From Oscillospiraceae bacterium (GTDB lineage Bacteria; Bacillota_A; Clostridia; Oscillospirales; Ruminococcaceae), in assembly GCA_017523995.1 (NCBI GenBank), contig JAFWUX010000101.1:1-64000 (forward strand): a stretch of 64,000 bases of DNA, written 5' to 3'. Position numbers and translations under genes: made by a program. Numbering within the stretch: position 1 is the first letter of the stretch; every line of letters starts with the position of its first letter. Of the stretch, positions 34,570 to 43,714 are shown piece by piece. The notes under the pieces were generated by a model. It was given only the letters and a program-made list of their open reading frames with translations, was not told the DNA's origin and made no database searches.

Positions 34570-37500
34570 TCATCCTTTCCGGTCAATCAATGCCATTTGC
34601 GAAAGCGGCAGCTGCTCCTGCATGCATTTGAGGAATCCGCTGCTGACTGCAACACCCTGCGCCATGCGCGGCTTCAGATACTTCCGGCTGCCGGTCAGCC
34701 AGAAGCAGAGCGGCGTATCACCCGCAAACCGCCTGCAGATTTCCATGACTGCCTTCATCTTTTCCGGTTCGCTGTCGCTGACCTTGCAGCAAAGCTGCTT
34801 GGATGCCGCAAAATCCGCGAAGTTCTGCTCGGTCATGATGCTGTCGCAGAACAGCCGGATTTCGCCGTCCTTTCTGGTGAGCTTGCCCTTGACAAACACA
34901 AGGGCATCCGGCTGCAGCAGCTTCTGCACCTGCGGATAGAGCGACTGAAACACCAGACATTCCAGCGAGCCGGTGAAATCCTCAACGGTCAGATAGCACA
35001 TCTGATCGCCCTTTTTCGTGACATGTGCCCGCGCCTCGGAAACCATGCACAGCAGCATCACCGGCGCATGATCTTTCATTCGGATGACATCTGCAATCTC
35101 CGGCAGGCGCAGAAGCTGACAATACGGGCGCCAGCGCGAAAGCGGATGTCCCGAGAGATAAAGCCCCGTGACTTCCTTCTCCATCTGCAGAAGCACCTGC
35201 TCGGGGAATTCGGGCACCTGCGGCGGCTGCATCTGCGGGACACCGGCTTCCTCAGGCGCATCGCCGAACAGCGAAAGCTGTCCGCTGATCACATGCCGGC
35301 TCTGATTGCTGACCGCCGCGATCAACTGCTCATAGGTATCGAGCATCTGCCGGCGGTTCCAGCCGAGGCCGTCAAATGCGCCGCACCGAATGAGACTGTC
35401 CACCGCGCGTTTATTCAGATCAGGCCCTGCGTTGCGCTCGCAGAACTCCTGAAAACTACGGTATCTGCCGTGCTCGGTGCGCTCCTTCACATAGCTGCGG
35501 ATCACATTCGCGCCGAGTCCGCGGACGGCTGCCAGACCAAAGCGGATTCCCCCGCCCGAGACCGTGAATCCGGCGTCTGAGCTGTTGATATCCGGTTTCA
35601 GGACAGCGATGCCGTGCGCCTCGGAGAGCGCGATATATTCCAGCAGCTTCGGCGTATACGAAATGACCGAGGTCATCAGCGCCGAGAAATACTCCGCCGG
35701 ATACCGGCACTTGAGATACGCCGTCTCATACGCAACGCGCGCATAAGCTGCCGCATGGGATTTGTTGAACGCATAGCTTGCAAATGCCGCCATGCGGTCA
35801 AAGATGGCATTTGCGGTCTCCTCCGGCACGCCGTTTGCAACGGCTCCGCAGCAGGTCTCATTGCCGTGCACGAAGATTTCGCGCTCCTCCTCCATGACCT
35901 TGTGCTTTTTCTTTGCCATTGCGCGGCGCACGAGATCCGCTCTGCCGTAGGAATATCCGGCAAGCGCGCGGCAGATCTCCATGACCTGCTCCTGATACAC
36001 GATGCAGCCGAATGTCTCGCGCAGAATCGGCTCTAAGAGCGGGTGATCGTAATGCACCTTCGCCGGATCGGATCGCGCCGCAAGATACTGCGGAATCGAA
36101 TCCATCGGGCCGGGGCGGTAAAGCGAGATCACCGCCGTCAGGTCTGAGATGCAGGTCGGCTGCATCTGCACAAGCACACGGCGCAGACCGTCCGATTCCA
36201 TCTGGAACACGCCGATGCTGTCGCCCTTTGCAAGCATCCGGAAGACCGCTTCGTCATCCTCGGGAATATCGCTCATGCGGAATTCGGGCTTGCGCTGCTG
36301 AATCAGGCACTCCGCCGCACGGATCACCGTCAAGTTTCGCAGCCCGAGAAAATCCATTTTCAGCAGACCGAGCTGCTCCAGAATGTTCATCGTGTACTGC
36401 GTGACAACGGCATCATCATTGCGCTGCAGCGGCACCTGTTCCGCAACCGGCACCGCCGAAATCACCACACCTGCTGCATGCGTCGAGGCGTGGCGCGGCA
36501 TGCCCTCAAGCTTCATCGCCATATCGAGCAGCTGTCTGACCTGCGGCTTTTCGTCATACATCTGTTTGAGCTCCGCAGATTCCTTTACGGCGCGCTCCAG
36601 TGTGATCGTGAAATCCTGCGGGATTGCCTTTGCAACCTGATCGCAGAGCGCATACGGCAAATCCATTGCCCTGCCGGTATCCCGCACCGCCGCGCGCGCT
36701 TTCAGTGTATCAAATGCGATGATCTGCGCAACATGGTCGGCACCGTAGCGCCGCGTCACATAGTCAATGACGCGCTGTCTGCCCTCGATGCAGAAGTCAA
36801 TATCAAAATCCGGCATGCTGACACGCTCCGGATTGAGAAAACGCTCGAACAGCAATCCGTTTTTCAGCGGGTCGATATCCGTGATGCCGATGCAGTAGGC
36901 GCACAGACTGCCCGCGCCCGAGCCGCGCCCCGGTCCGACGGGAATATCGTGGCTTTTGGCGTAGTGAACAAAATCCCAGACGATGAGATAGTAGTCCACA
37001 TAGCCCATGCGCGTGATGACATCGTACTCGTAGTTCATCCGCGCGATTGCTTCATCAGAGGGATGCGCACCGTATCTGCGGTGCAGCCCCTCCTCACAGA
37101 GCTGCCAGAAGTATGCTTTCGTATCGTTCACGCCCTCGGCGCGGTACTGCGGCAGCTTGATCTTTCCGAACTCAAATGTCACATTGCAGCGCGCCGCGAT
37201 CTCTGCCGTATTGCGCAGCGCTTCGGGGAACGCTGCAAAGAGCGCGTTCATCTCCTCGGTGGATTTGAGGTAGAATTCATCGTTCGGCATTGCCATCGAC
37301 GATGGTGCCTGCATGGTTGTGCCCGTCTGGATGCAGACAAGCAGCTTTTGCAGTGCTGCATCGGATTTTCGCAGATAATGCGCGTCATTCGTTGCAGCGA
37401 GCGGAATGCCCGTCGCATTTGCGAGCTTGCGCAGTCCGTCCAGCAGGCGCAGATCCTCCTGCAAGCCGTGATTCTGAATCTCGAGATAGTAGTGATCTCT

Positions 37501-38001
37501 GCCAAAGAGTTCCGCATAGCGTTCGGCGGTCTGTTTTGCGGCTTCAAATTCGCCGCTGCGCAGCTTGCGCGCCACCTCGCCGGACATGCATCCGGAAAGC
37601 GCGATCAGTCCCTCATGATACTGCGTCAGCAAGTCCCAGTCGGCGCGCGGCTTTGCATAAAAGCCCTCGATGCTCGCCTTTGACACAATCTGCAGCAGAT
37701 TCTGATAGCCGAGATTGTTCTCGCAGAGCAGAATCAGATGATAGGGGCTGCGGTCTGCGTGGGAATCCTTATCAAAGCGCGTGCGCGGTGCGACGTAAAT
37801 CTCGCAGCCGATCACCGGATGCACGCCCGCCGCCAATGCCGCCTGATAAAACTGCACGGCGCCGTACATGACGCCGTGGTCGGTTATTGCGACAGCAGTC
37901 TGCCCGTTTTCTTTGACGCGCTCCATGAGCCGGTCGATGCGGCATGCACCGTCCAGCAGCGAATATTCTGTATGCACATGCAGATGCACGAACGGTTCCA
38001 T
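34570..38001 (-). CDS. dnaE: DNA polymerase III subunit alpha
   Basis: The 1143-residue protein is the DnaE-type replicative polymerase. Domains in order are PHP (HVHTEYSLLDGA at the N-terminus, AITDHGVMYG), palm with catalytic aspartates in MPDFDIDFC near residue 395, fingers (GVFQMES near 600, AFNKSHAAAYARVAYETAYLK), a helix-hairpin-helix region near 830 and the OB fold near 960-1040. In Firmicutes DnaE usually works beside PolC, extending primers on the lagging strand. It sits in an operon with repair genes and overlaps the ribosome binding site of the dGTPase gene. Confidence 0.95.
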   Translation of the reverse strand: MEPFVHLHVHTEYSLLDGACRIDRLMERVKENGQTAVAITDHGVMYGAVQFYQAALAAGVHPVIGCEIYVAPRTRFDKDSHADRSPYHLILLCENNLGYQNLLQIVSKASIEGFYAKPRADWDLLTQYHEGLIALSGCMSGEVARKLRSGEFEAAKQTAERYAELFGRDHYYLEIQNHGLQEDLRLLDGLRKLANATGIPLAATNDAHYLRKSDAALQKLLVCIQTGTTMQAPSSMAMPNDEFYLKSTEEMNALFAAFPEALRNTAEIAARCNVTFEFGKIKLPQYRAEGVNDTKAYFWQLCEEGLHRRYGAHPSDEAIARMNYEYDVITRMGYVDYYLIVWDFVHYAKSHDIPVGPGRGSGAGSLCAYCIGITDIDPLKNGLLFERFLNPERVSMPDFDIDFCIEGRQRVIDYVTRRYGADHVAQIIAFDTLKARAAVRDTGRAMDLPYALCDQVAKAIPQDFTITLERAVKESAELKQMYDEKPQVRQLLDMAMKLEGMPRHASTHAAGVVISAVPVAEQVPLQRNDDAVVTQYTMNILEQLGLLKMDFLGLRNLTVIRAAECLIQQRKPEFRMSDIPEDDEAVFRMLAKGDSIGVFQMESDGLRRVLVQMQPTCISDLTAVISLYRPGPMDSIPQYLAARSDPAKVHYDHPLLEPILRETFGCIVYQEQVMEICRALAGYSYGRADLVRRAMAKKKHKVMEEEREIFVHGNETCCGAVANGVPEETANAIFDRMAAFASYAFNKSHAAAYARVAYETAYLKCRYPAEYFSALMTSVISYTPKLLEYIALSEAHGIAVLKPDINSSDAGFTVSGGGIRFGLAAVRGLGANVIRSYVKERTEHGRYRSFQEFCERNAGPDLNKRAVDSLIRCGAFDGLGWNRRQMLDTYEQLIAAVSNQSRHVISGQLSLFGDAPEEAGVPQMQPPQVPEFPEQVLLQMEKEVTGLYLSGHPLSRWRPYCQLLRLPEIADVIRMKDHAPVMLLCMVSEARAHVTKKGDQMCYLTVEDFTGSLECLVFQSLYPQVQKLLQPDALVFVKGKLTRKDGEIRLFCDSIMTEQNFADFAASKQLCCKVSDSEPEKMKAVMEICRRFAGDTPLCFWLTGSRKYLKPRMAQGVAVSSGFLKCMQEQLPLSQMALIDRKG

Positions 38002-38042
38002 GCCGTCACCTCCTGCCTTTCAAATCTGCGCTTCTGCGCTGT

Positions 38043-38267
38043 TTACTGCTTCTTCTGGCTCTCGCCGATCATCTGGTTGATGCCGTTGAACAGCGCCTCC
38101 TGAATCAGCGCGACATAATCCTGCTCTCTGCCGGTATCCTTGATGAGCTTGTCACAGACCTGACGGAACACGCCGTCCACAATGATCGTGATGCCGGGCA
38201 CCTTTGCGCCGGTCTCACTGTTTTCGTATTCCTGCTTGAGAAATGTTACCTTCGGATTGTCAGCCAT
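38043..38267 (-). CDS. Small conserved-looking protein, unknown function
   Basis: The 74-residue protein is acidic and mixed alpha/beta by composition, with the stretch VPGITIIVDGVFRQVCDKL in the centre. AAGGAG lies 8 nt before the ATG. It starts 5 bp after the SF0329-HAD stop and ends 41 bp before dnaE, so it is within the operon. I recognise no family. Confidence 0.7.
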   Translation of the reverse strand: MADNPKVTFLKQEYENSETGAKVPGITIIVDGVFRQVCDKLIKDTGREQDYVALIQEALFNGINQMIGESQKKQ

Positions 38268-38272
38268 GATTC

Positions 38273-39445
38273 TTACTCCTTTTCAAATACTGTTTTGACG
38301 GTTTCCGGCAGTCTGCGGATATCATCCAGCGCCGCCGCGCAGGCATCGACCTTGCCGAAGCCGTATGCCGCATGGATGAACGGCACGCCCGCCTGCTTTG
38401 CAGCATCCGCGTCGCCCTGTGTGTCGCCGACATAGATGCAGTCCGTGATGCCCTGACGCTCCATCACAAGGCGGATGTTTTCGCCCTTGGAAAGACCGGT
38501 CTTTCCGGCGCACTCGATATCGGTGAACGCATCTGCAAACGGAATCTTGCCGAGATAGGTTTCGATATAGCCCTCCTGACAGTTGCTCACGATGCCGAGC
38601 GTGTATTCCTTTGCAAGTGCGCGGATAATTGTTTCCTCCTCCGGGAACAGCGGCGGCTCATCGCCGGGCTCGGGGTTTGTCAGATAGTCAATTTCATCAT
38701 CCGAGCAGAGCTCCAGAATCGCAATGCGCTCCTTGTCGGGCAGATCAGGGAACATCAGTGCCGCGATTGCCTCCATGGTTCTGCCCATGAAGTTGTGCAT
38801 ATCCGCAACGGTGAACTGTTCTGTGCGGTCTGTCTTTTCGCGGATTGTCTTGTTCCATGCATGTGTGACCTGCTCTGAGGAATCCCAGAGTGTGCCGTCG
38901 AGATCGAATAAAATTGCTTTCTTCATTTGCTGTGGTTCCTTTCCGGTAAGCGGCATATGCTCCGCTTCCAATCGAATATAGTAGATCATTTGCAGCCATT
39001 GAGGCAGATCGCCGACTGTGCTGCGCAGTTTTTCGAGCGTGCGTTTTCCGGTGCGCCGGTCAAGCAGCGCAAACATCCGGACGAGTGCATTCTCAGATTG
39101 CAGGCTCTCCGCAATGCTCTGACTGTCAAAGATCTCAAATGCGCGGTAAAAATCCTTCTGGTAGAATTCGCCTGCGCGGAATGCGATCTGCTTTGCCTGC
39201 TGCCAGCGTTCCGGATAGGGCGTATCCTTTGGAAGCTGATTGGAATAGTAATCCCAGACCAGATCCATATGATCAAAGAAATTGCTTTTGATAATCTCGC
39301 AGCCGTCCAGCCGGATCGCTGCTCTGCCTTCGTCACGGTCGTGCGTTTTGTGATAGTTCGTCACAAAATAGGTCAGGTGACCGCGCAGGGATTCTGCCAG
39401 ATATTCCTGTTCCAGCTTCTGCCGGATCTTGCTCCAAGTGTGCAT
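38273..39445 (-). CDS. Fusion of an SF0329-like domain with a HAD hydrolase
   Basis: The 390-residue protein has two parts. Residues 1-165 resemble the uncharacterised SF0329 family (MHTWSKIRQKLEQEYLAESLRG, CEIIKSNFFDHMDLVWDYYSNQLPKDTPYPERW). Residues 174-390 form a complete HAD phosphatase of the phosphoglycolate phosphatase type: KAILFDLDGTLWDSSE, SNCQEGY, KTGLSKGENI and YVGDTQGDADAAKQAG. The start follows AAGGAG by 5 nt. An internal ATG at 38926, just before the HAD motif, has its own AAAGGA 10 nt upstream, so a free HAD product may also be made. Neither substrate is known. Confidence 0.82.
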   Translation of the reverse strand: MHTWSKIRQKLEQEYLAESLRGHLTYFVTNYHKTHDRDEGRAAIRLDGCEIIKSNFFDHMDLVWDYYSNQLPKDTPYPERWQQAKQIAFRAGEFYQKDFYRAFEIFDSQSIAESLQSENALVRMFALLDRRTGKRTLEKLRSTVGDLPQWLQMIYYIRLEAEHMPLTGKEPQQMKKAILFDLDGTLWDSSEQVTHAWNKTIREKTDRTEQFTVADMHNFMGRTMEAIAALMFPDLPDKERIAILELCSDDEIDYLTNPEPGDEPPLFPEEETIIRALAKEYTLGIVSNCQEGYIETYLGKIPFADAFTDIECAGKTGLSKGENIRLVMERQGITDCIYVGDTQGDADAAKQAGVPFIHAAYGFGKVDACAAALDDIRRLPETVKTVFEKE

Positions 39446-39473
39446 AAATACTCCTTCATTCCCGCTGCTGCGA

Positions 39474-41435
39474 TTATTTTTGCAGCTCCCTGATCTTGTC
39501 GCGGAGATATGCCGCATGCTCGAATTCCAGCAGACGCGCTGCCTCCTTCATCTGCGCAGTGAGGTCTGCGATCAGCGCCTCGCGCTCCTGACGGCTCATC
39601 TGCTTGTGAACCTTCTTCTCGGTCTTCTCCTTTGTCGAGATTTCCAGAACCTCGCGCACATCCTTGACAATCGTCCGCGGCACGATGCCGTGCGCCTCAT
39701 TGTACGCAATCTGCAGCGTGCGGCGGCGCTCCGTCTCACGCAAAGCACGCTCCATGCTGCCGGTAATCTCATCCGCATACATAATCACTTCGCCGTGTGC
39801 ATTTCGCGCTGCTCTGCCGATTGTCTGAATCAGCGAGGTCTCCGAACGCAGGAAGCCTTCCTTGTCCGCATCGAGAATTGCAACGAGCGAGACCTCCGGC
39901 AGGTCAAGACCTTCACGCAGCAGGTTGATGCCGACCAATACATCGAATTCGCCGAGACGCAGATCACGGATGATCTCCATGCGCTCCACGGTGTCGATGT
40001 CATGGTGCATATAGCGCACGCGGACTTCCATATTTGCAAGGAATGCGGTCAGATCCTCTGCCATTTTCTTGGTCAGCGTTGTAATGAGAACACGCTCGTT
40101 TTTATCGACACGCATCTGAATCTCGGAGAGCAGATCCTCAATCTGTCCGATGACCGGCTTGATCTTGACCTCCGGATCGACAAGTCCCGTCGGGCGGATG
40201 ACCTGCTCGACTGTCTGCGATGCAAACTCCTTTTCGAGCTTGCCCGGTGTCGCTGAGACATACATCGCCTCGTGCACCTTGCTCCGGAATTCATCGAATT
40301 TCAGCGGGCGGTTATCGAATGCGCTCGGCAGGCGGAAACCGTATTCGACAAGTGTCTCCTTGCGCGCGCGGTCGCCTGCATACATCGCGCCGACCTGCGG
40401 CAGCGTCACATGCGATTCGTCCACAATCAGCAGGAAATCCTCCGGGAAGTGATCGAGCAGCGTGCACGGACGCGAACCCGCCGGACGCCGCGCGAGCACG
40501 CGCGAATAATTCTCGATGCCGCTGCAGAAGCCGATCTCCCGCAGCATTTCGATATCATAATTCGTGCGCTGTGCAATGCGCTCCGCCTCGAGCGGGCGGT
40601 GGTTCGCCTCATAGAACGCGACGCGCTCCGCAAGCTCCTCCTGCAGATCGGCGATCGCACCCTCGAGCTCCTCGCCGGAGACAACATAATGCGATGCGGG
40701 GAAGATCACGGCATGCTTTAGGATCGAGACCGTCTCGCCGGTCAGCAAGGTCGCTTCGGTGATGCGGTCGATCTCGTCGCCGAAAAACTCCACGCGGATC
40801 ATGTGCTCTGTCGTGTTGACCGGACAGATATCAACCACATCGCCGTGAACGCGGAATCTGCCGCGCTCGAGCGCAATATCATTGCGCTGATACTGAATCC
40901 GGACAAGCTCCTCGATCAGCTCCTCGCGGGACATCTCCATCCCCGGGCGCACCGAGACCGACATGCCGCGGTATTCATCCGGCGAACCGAGCGAATAAAT
41001 GCATGAGACCGACGATACAATGATCACATCGGAGCGCTCTGCAAGCGCCATTGTCGCGCTGTGCCGCAGACGGTCGATCTCATCATTGATCGCGGAATCC
41101 TTTTCGATATAGCTGTCTGTGCTCGGGATATAGGCTTCCGGCTGATAATAGTCATAATACGAAACAAAGTATTCGACGGCATTCTCCGGAAAAAACTCCT
41201 TGAACTCCGAGCAGAGCTGTGCTGCCAGAATTTTATTGTGTGCAAGCACCAGAGTCGGCTTGTTGCGCGCGGCAATGACATTTGCCATCGTAAAGGTCTT
41301 GCCGGAGCCTGTGACGCCGAGCAGAATCTGCTCGTTTTTGCCCGTCTCAAATCCTTCGACAAGCTGCCGGATCGCTTTCGGCTGATCGCCGGCTGCCGCA
41401 TAGGGTGCATGCAGCTTGAAAGAACGCTGTTCCAT
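39474..41435 (-). CDS. uvrB: Excinuclease ABC subunit B
   Basis: The 653-residue protein is UvrB, the damage-verifying helicase-like subunit of nucleotide excision repair. It has Walker [10 protein letters not shown] near residue 37, the beta-hairpin [20 protein letters not shown] near 95, DESH near 340, helicase motif [12 protein letters not shown] near 540 and the C-terminal UVR motif ([21 protein letters not shown]) that binds UvrC. AGGAGG precedes the start by a few bases; the radC stop lies 8 bp upstream. uvrA and uvrC are not in this window. Confidence 0.96.
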   Translation of the reverse strand: MEQRSFKLHAPYAAAGDQPKAIRQLVEGFETGKNEQILLGVTGSGKTFTMANVIAARNKPTLVLAHNKILAAQLCSEFKEFFPENAVEYFVSYYDYYQPEAYIPSTDSYIEKDSAINDEIDRLRHSATMALAERSDVIIVSSVSCIYSLGSPDEYRGMSVSVRPGMEMSREELIEELVRIQYQRNDIALERGRFRVHGDVVDICPVNTTEHMIRVEFFGDEIDRITEATLLTGETVSILKHAVIFPASHYVVSGEELEGAIADLQEELAERVAFYEANHRPLEAERIAQRTNYDIEMLREIGFCSGIENYSRVLARRPAGSRPCTLLDHFPEDFLLIVDESHVTLPQVGAMYAGDRARKETLVEYGFRLPSAFDNRPLKFDEFRSKVHEAMYVSATPGKLEKEFASQTVEQVIRPTGLVDPEVKIKPVIGQIEDLLSEIQMRVDKNERVLITTLTKKMAEDLTAFLANMEVRVRYMHHDIDTVERMEIIRDLRLGEFDVLVGINLLREGLDLPEVSLVAILDADKEGFLRSETSLIQTIGRAARNAHGEVIMYADEITGSMERALRETERRRTLQIAYNEAHGIVPRTIVKDVREVLEISTKEKTEKKVHKQMSRQEREALIADLTAQMKEAARLLEFEHAAYLRDKIRELQK

Positions 41436-41443
41436 TTGTCCTC

Positions 41444-42136
41444 CTACTCGATTTCCAATCCCATAAAGACGCCCTGTTCGCGCATCGAAACCGCCTGATC
41501 GCCGCTGACGATCACATGATCGACCAGCGTGATGCCGCACTGCTGCAGGATCGGGACCAGATGCCTTGTCGCCGCGATATCCTCGCCCGATACCTTTGCC
41601 GAGCCGCGCGGATGATTATGCGCCAGAATGATTGTATTGCTGTTTGCGCGGTACGCAAGCTCCGTCAGCTGCCGGACGGTCATCTGTGCAGCAGAGGGAT
41701 GTCCCTCGGCGACAACCTCGCAGCGCATCACGCGCAGTTTTTCATCGAGCAGCGCCGCACGGATCACCTCGCGCTCCTCGAACAGATAAAGATCAAGAAA
41801 GAATTTGCAGACCTTGCGGTAGGTATCCAGCTCCTTGCCGACCATCTGCACGCCGGCATCATACTGCGAAACCGCGCGGAACAGCGCAAGCAGCACTGCC
41901 GCATTCTCGCTGATATAGGGCTCCTGCATCAGGTCCTGCGGATCGGCGGTCAGCACATTGTGCAGACTGCCGAAGCGGCTGAGCAGATTGTGCGCAATCT
42001 CATTGGTATCACGCCGCGGAATGCCGTAAAACAGCAGCAGTTCCAGCACCTCATGCTGCTGAAATCCGTTGAGGCCGGTTTCAAGAAATCTGCGGCGCAT
42101 TCTGCCGCGGTGACCGCTGTGAACCGAATCTGCCAT
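41444..42136 (-). CDS. radC: DNA repair protein RadC (JAB domain)
   Basis: The 230-residue protein has an N-terminal helix-hairpin-helix region (about 1-100) and a C-terminal JAB metalloprotease-like domain with [15 protein letters not shown] (H173, H175, D186). The family is called RadC, but its repair role is disputed. GGAG lies 7 nt before the ATG. It is the promoter-proximal gene of the radC-uvrB-dnaE-dGTPase operon. The frame stays open far upstream, but that part lies opposite the radical SAM gene and is not coding. Confidence 0.92.
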   Translation of the reverse strand: MADSVHSGHRGRMRRRFLETGLNGFQQHEVLELLLFYGIPRRDTNEIAHNLLSRFGSLHNVLTADPQDLMQEPYISENAAVLLALFRAVSQYDAGVQMVGKELDTYRKVCKFFLDLYLFEEREVIRAALLDEKLRVMRCEVVAEGHPSAAQMTVRQLTELAYRANSNTIILAHNHPRGSAKVSGEDIAATRHLVPILQQCGITLVDHVIVSGDQAVSMREQGVFMGLEIE

Positions 42137-42179
42137 ATCCCCGCTCCTTTCCCGATACTTTCCTGATAGGTTCTGTTCT

Positions 42180-42208
42180 ATTATACCGGATTTTACATGC
42201 TTTGTCAA
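42180..42208 (-). promoter_or_regulatory. Consensus promoter of the radC-uvrB-dnaE operon
   Basis: On the minus strand TTGACA (42208-42203) and TATAAT (42185-42180) are both perfect, with a 17-nt spacer. Confidence 0.87.
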
Positions 42209-42246
42209 TGCAATCCGCACATTTGTTCGGAAATCTTCGGCAGTAT

Positions 42247-42275
42247 TTGACTTTTTCCGGCAGCTATGGTATAAT
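42247..42275 (+). promoter_or_regulatory. Promoter of the SCIFF maturase gene
   Basis: TTGACT (42247-42252) and TATAAT (42270-42275) are spaced by 17 nt, 53 nt before the start, divergent from the radC promoter. Confidence 0.85.
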
Positions 42276-42328
42276 AAAAGAAATATGTCCGATTGAAGAT
42301 TTTGGTTGATAGGAAAGGAACCTGCTGC

Positions 42329-43714
42329 ATGATTCATCAGTATCAGCTCGGCGGCTACAACATTGTTCTGGACGTCTGCTCCGGCGCAGTCCATGCCGTT
42401 GACGAACTCGCTTATGATATGATCGCGCTCTATGAGCAATGTCCGAAAGACGAGGTGCTGCGCCGGATTACCGAACAATACGGCAGCCGGGATGACATCA
42501 CGCCGGAAGACATCGCGGAATGCTATGACGATATCACCGCGCTCAAGGAGCAGGGCAAGCTGTTCTCGCCCGATACCTTTGAGCCGATTGCCGGCACGCT
42601 CAAGCAGAAAACCGCAGGCGTTGTCAAGGCGCTCTGCCTGCACATCGCACACACCTGCAACCTCAACTGCGCCTACTGCTTTGCAAGTCAGGGCAAATAT
42701 CACGGCGACCGCGCTGTGATGAGCTTTGAGGTCGGCAAGCAGGCGCTCGATTTTCTTGTTGCGCATTCCGGCACGCGCCGCAACCTCGAGGTTGATTTCT
42801 TCGGCGGCGAACCGCTGATGAACTTTCAGGTTGTCAAGGATCTGGTTGCATACGCCAGAAGCATCGAGAAGGATGCAGGCAAGAATTTCCGTTTTACACT
42901 GACAACAAACGGTCTGCTGATCGACGATGATGTGATCGACTTTGCGAACCGCGAGTGCAGCAATGTTGTGCTCTCGCTCGACGGCAGAAAGGAAATCCAT
43001 GACCGCTACCGTGTCGATTACGCGGGCAACGGCAGCTGGGAAAAAATCGTCCCGAAATTCCAAAAGCTTGTGGAATCGCGCGGCGGCAAAAACTATTATA
43101 TGCGCGGAACGTTCACACATGCAAATCCGGATTTTCTCGAGGATATCAAGGTTATGCTCGATCTCGGATTCCGCGAGCTGAGCATGGAGCCGGTTGTCGC
43201 GGCGGAGGGCGATGCATCTGCGCTGACCGAGGAAGACCTGCCCGTTGTCATGGAGCAGTATGAGAAGCTCGCTGAGTTGATGATTCAGAAGCGCAAAGCG
43301 GGCGATCCGTTCACGTTCTATCACTACATGATCGACCTGACCGGCGGTCCGTGCATCTATAAGCGCATCTCCGGATGCGGCTCCGGCACCGAATACATGG
43401 CTGTGACGCCGTGGGGCGATCTCTATCCGTGCCACCAGTTTGTCGGCGAGGAGAAATTCCGGCTCGGCGATATCTGGAAGGGCGTGGAAAACACCGCCAT
43501 TCAGGATGACTTCATGGCATGCAATGTCTATGCGCGCGAGGAGTGCCGCACATGCTGGGCGCGGCTCTATTGCTCCGGCGGCTGCGCGGCAAACGCCTAC
43601 CACGCAACGGGCTCTGTCCGCGGCGTCTATGAATACGGCTGCAAGCTGTTCCGCAAGCGCATGGAGTGCGCGATCATGGCGGAAATCGACCGGCAGTTCT
43701 CACAATCCGAATGA
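42329..43714 (+). CDS. Radical SAM SPASM peptide maturase, SCIFF type
   Basis: The 461-residue protein resembles the thioether-forming maturase of SCIFF peptides (six cysteines in forty-five residues). The N-terminal segment MIHQYQLGGYNIVLDVCSGAVH-like is characteristic, the radical SAM motif CNLNCAYC gives C110, C114 and C117, FFGGEPLMN follows near 157, and a SPASM region with CGSGTEY, YPCHQF and CRTCWARLYCSGGC occupies the C-terminus. It would bind three [4Fe-4S] clusters and link Cys sulfur to backbone alpha-carbons. AAAGGA lies 9 nt before the ATG. The precursor gene, normally directly upstream, is absent here. Confidence 0.87.
   Translation: MIHQYQLGGYNIVLDVCSGAVHAVDELAYDMIALYEQCPKDEVLRRITEQYGSRDDITPEDIAECYDDITALKEQGKLFSPDTFEPIAGTLKQKTAGVVKALCLHIAHTCNLNCAYCFASQGKYHGDRAVMSFEVGKQALDFLVAHSGTRRNLEVDFFGGEPLMNFQVVKDLVAYARSIEKDAGKNFRFTLTTNGLLIDDDVIDFANRECSNVVLSLDGRKEIHDRYRVDYAGNGSWEKIVPKFQKLVESRGGKNYYMRGTFTHANPDFLEDIKVMLDLGFRELSMEPVVAAEGDASALTEEDLPVVMEQYEKLAELMIQKRKAGDPFTFYHYMIDLTGGPCIYKRISGCGSGTEYMAVTPWGDLYPCHQFVGEEKFRLGDIWKGVENTAIQDDFMACNVYAREECRTCWARLYCSGGCAANAYHATGSVRGVYEYGCKLFRKRMECAIMAEIDRQFSQSE

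Noticed and set aside
42137..43603. Long minus-strand frame extending radC upstream by about 490 codons
   Set aside because: It lies opposite the radical SAM maturase gene, crosses both divergent promoters, and RadC has a good ribosome binding site and family-typical start at 42136.
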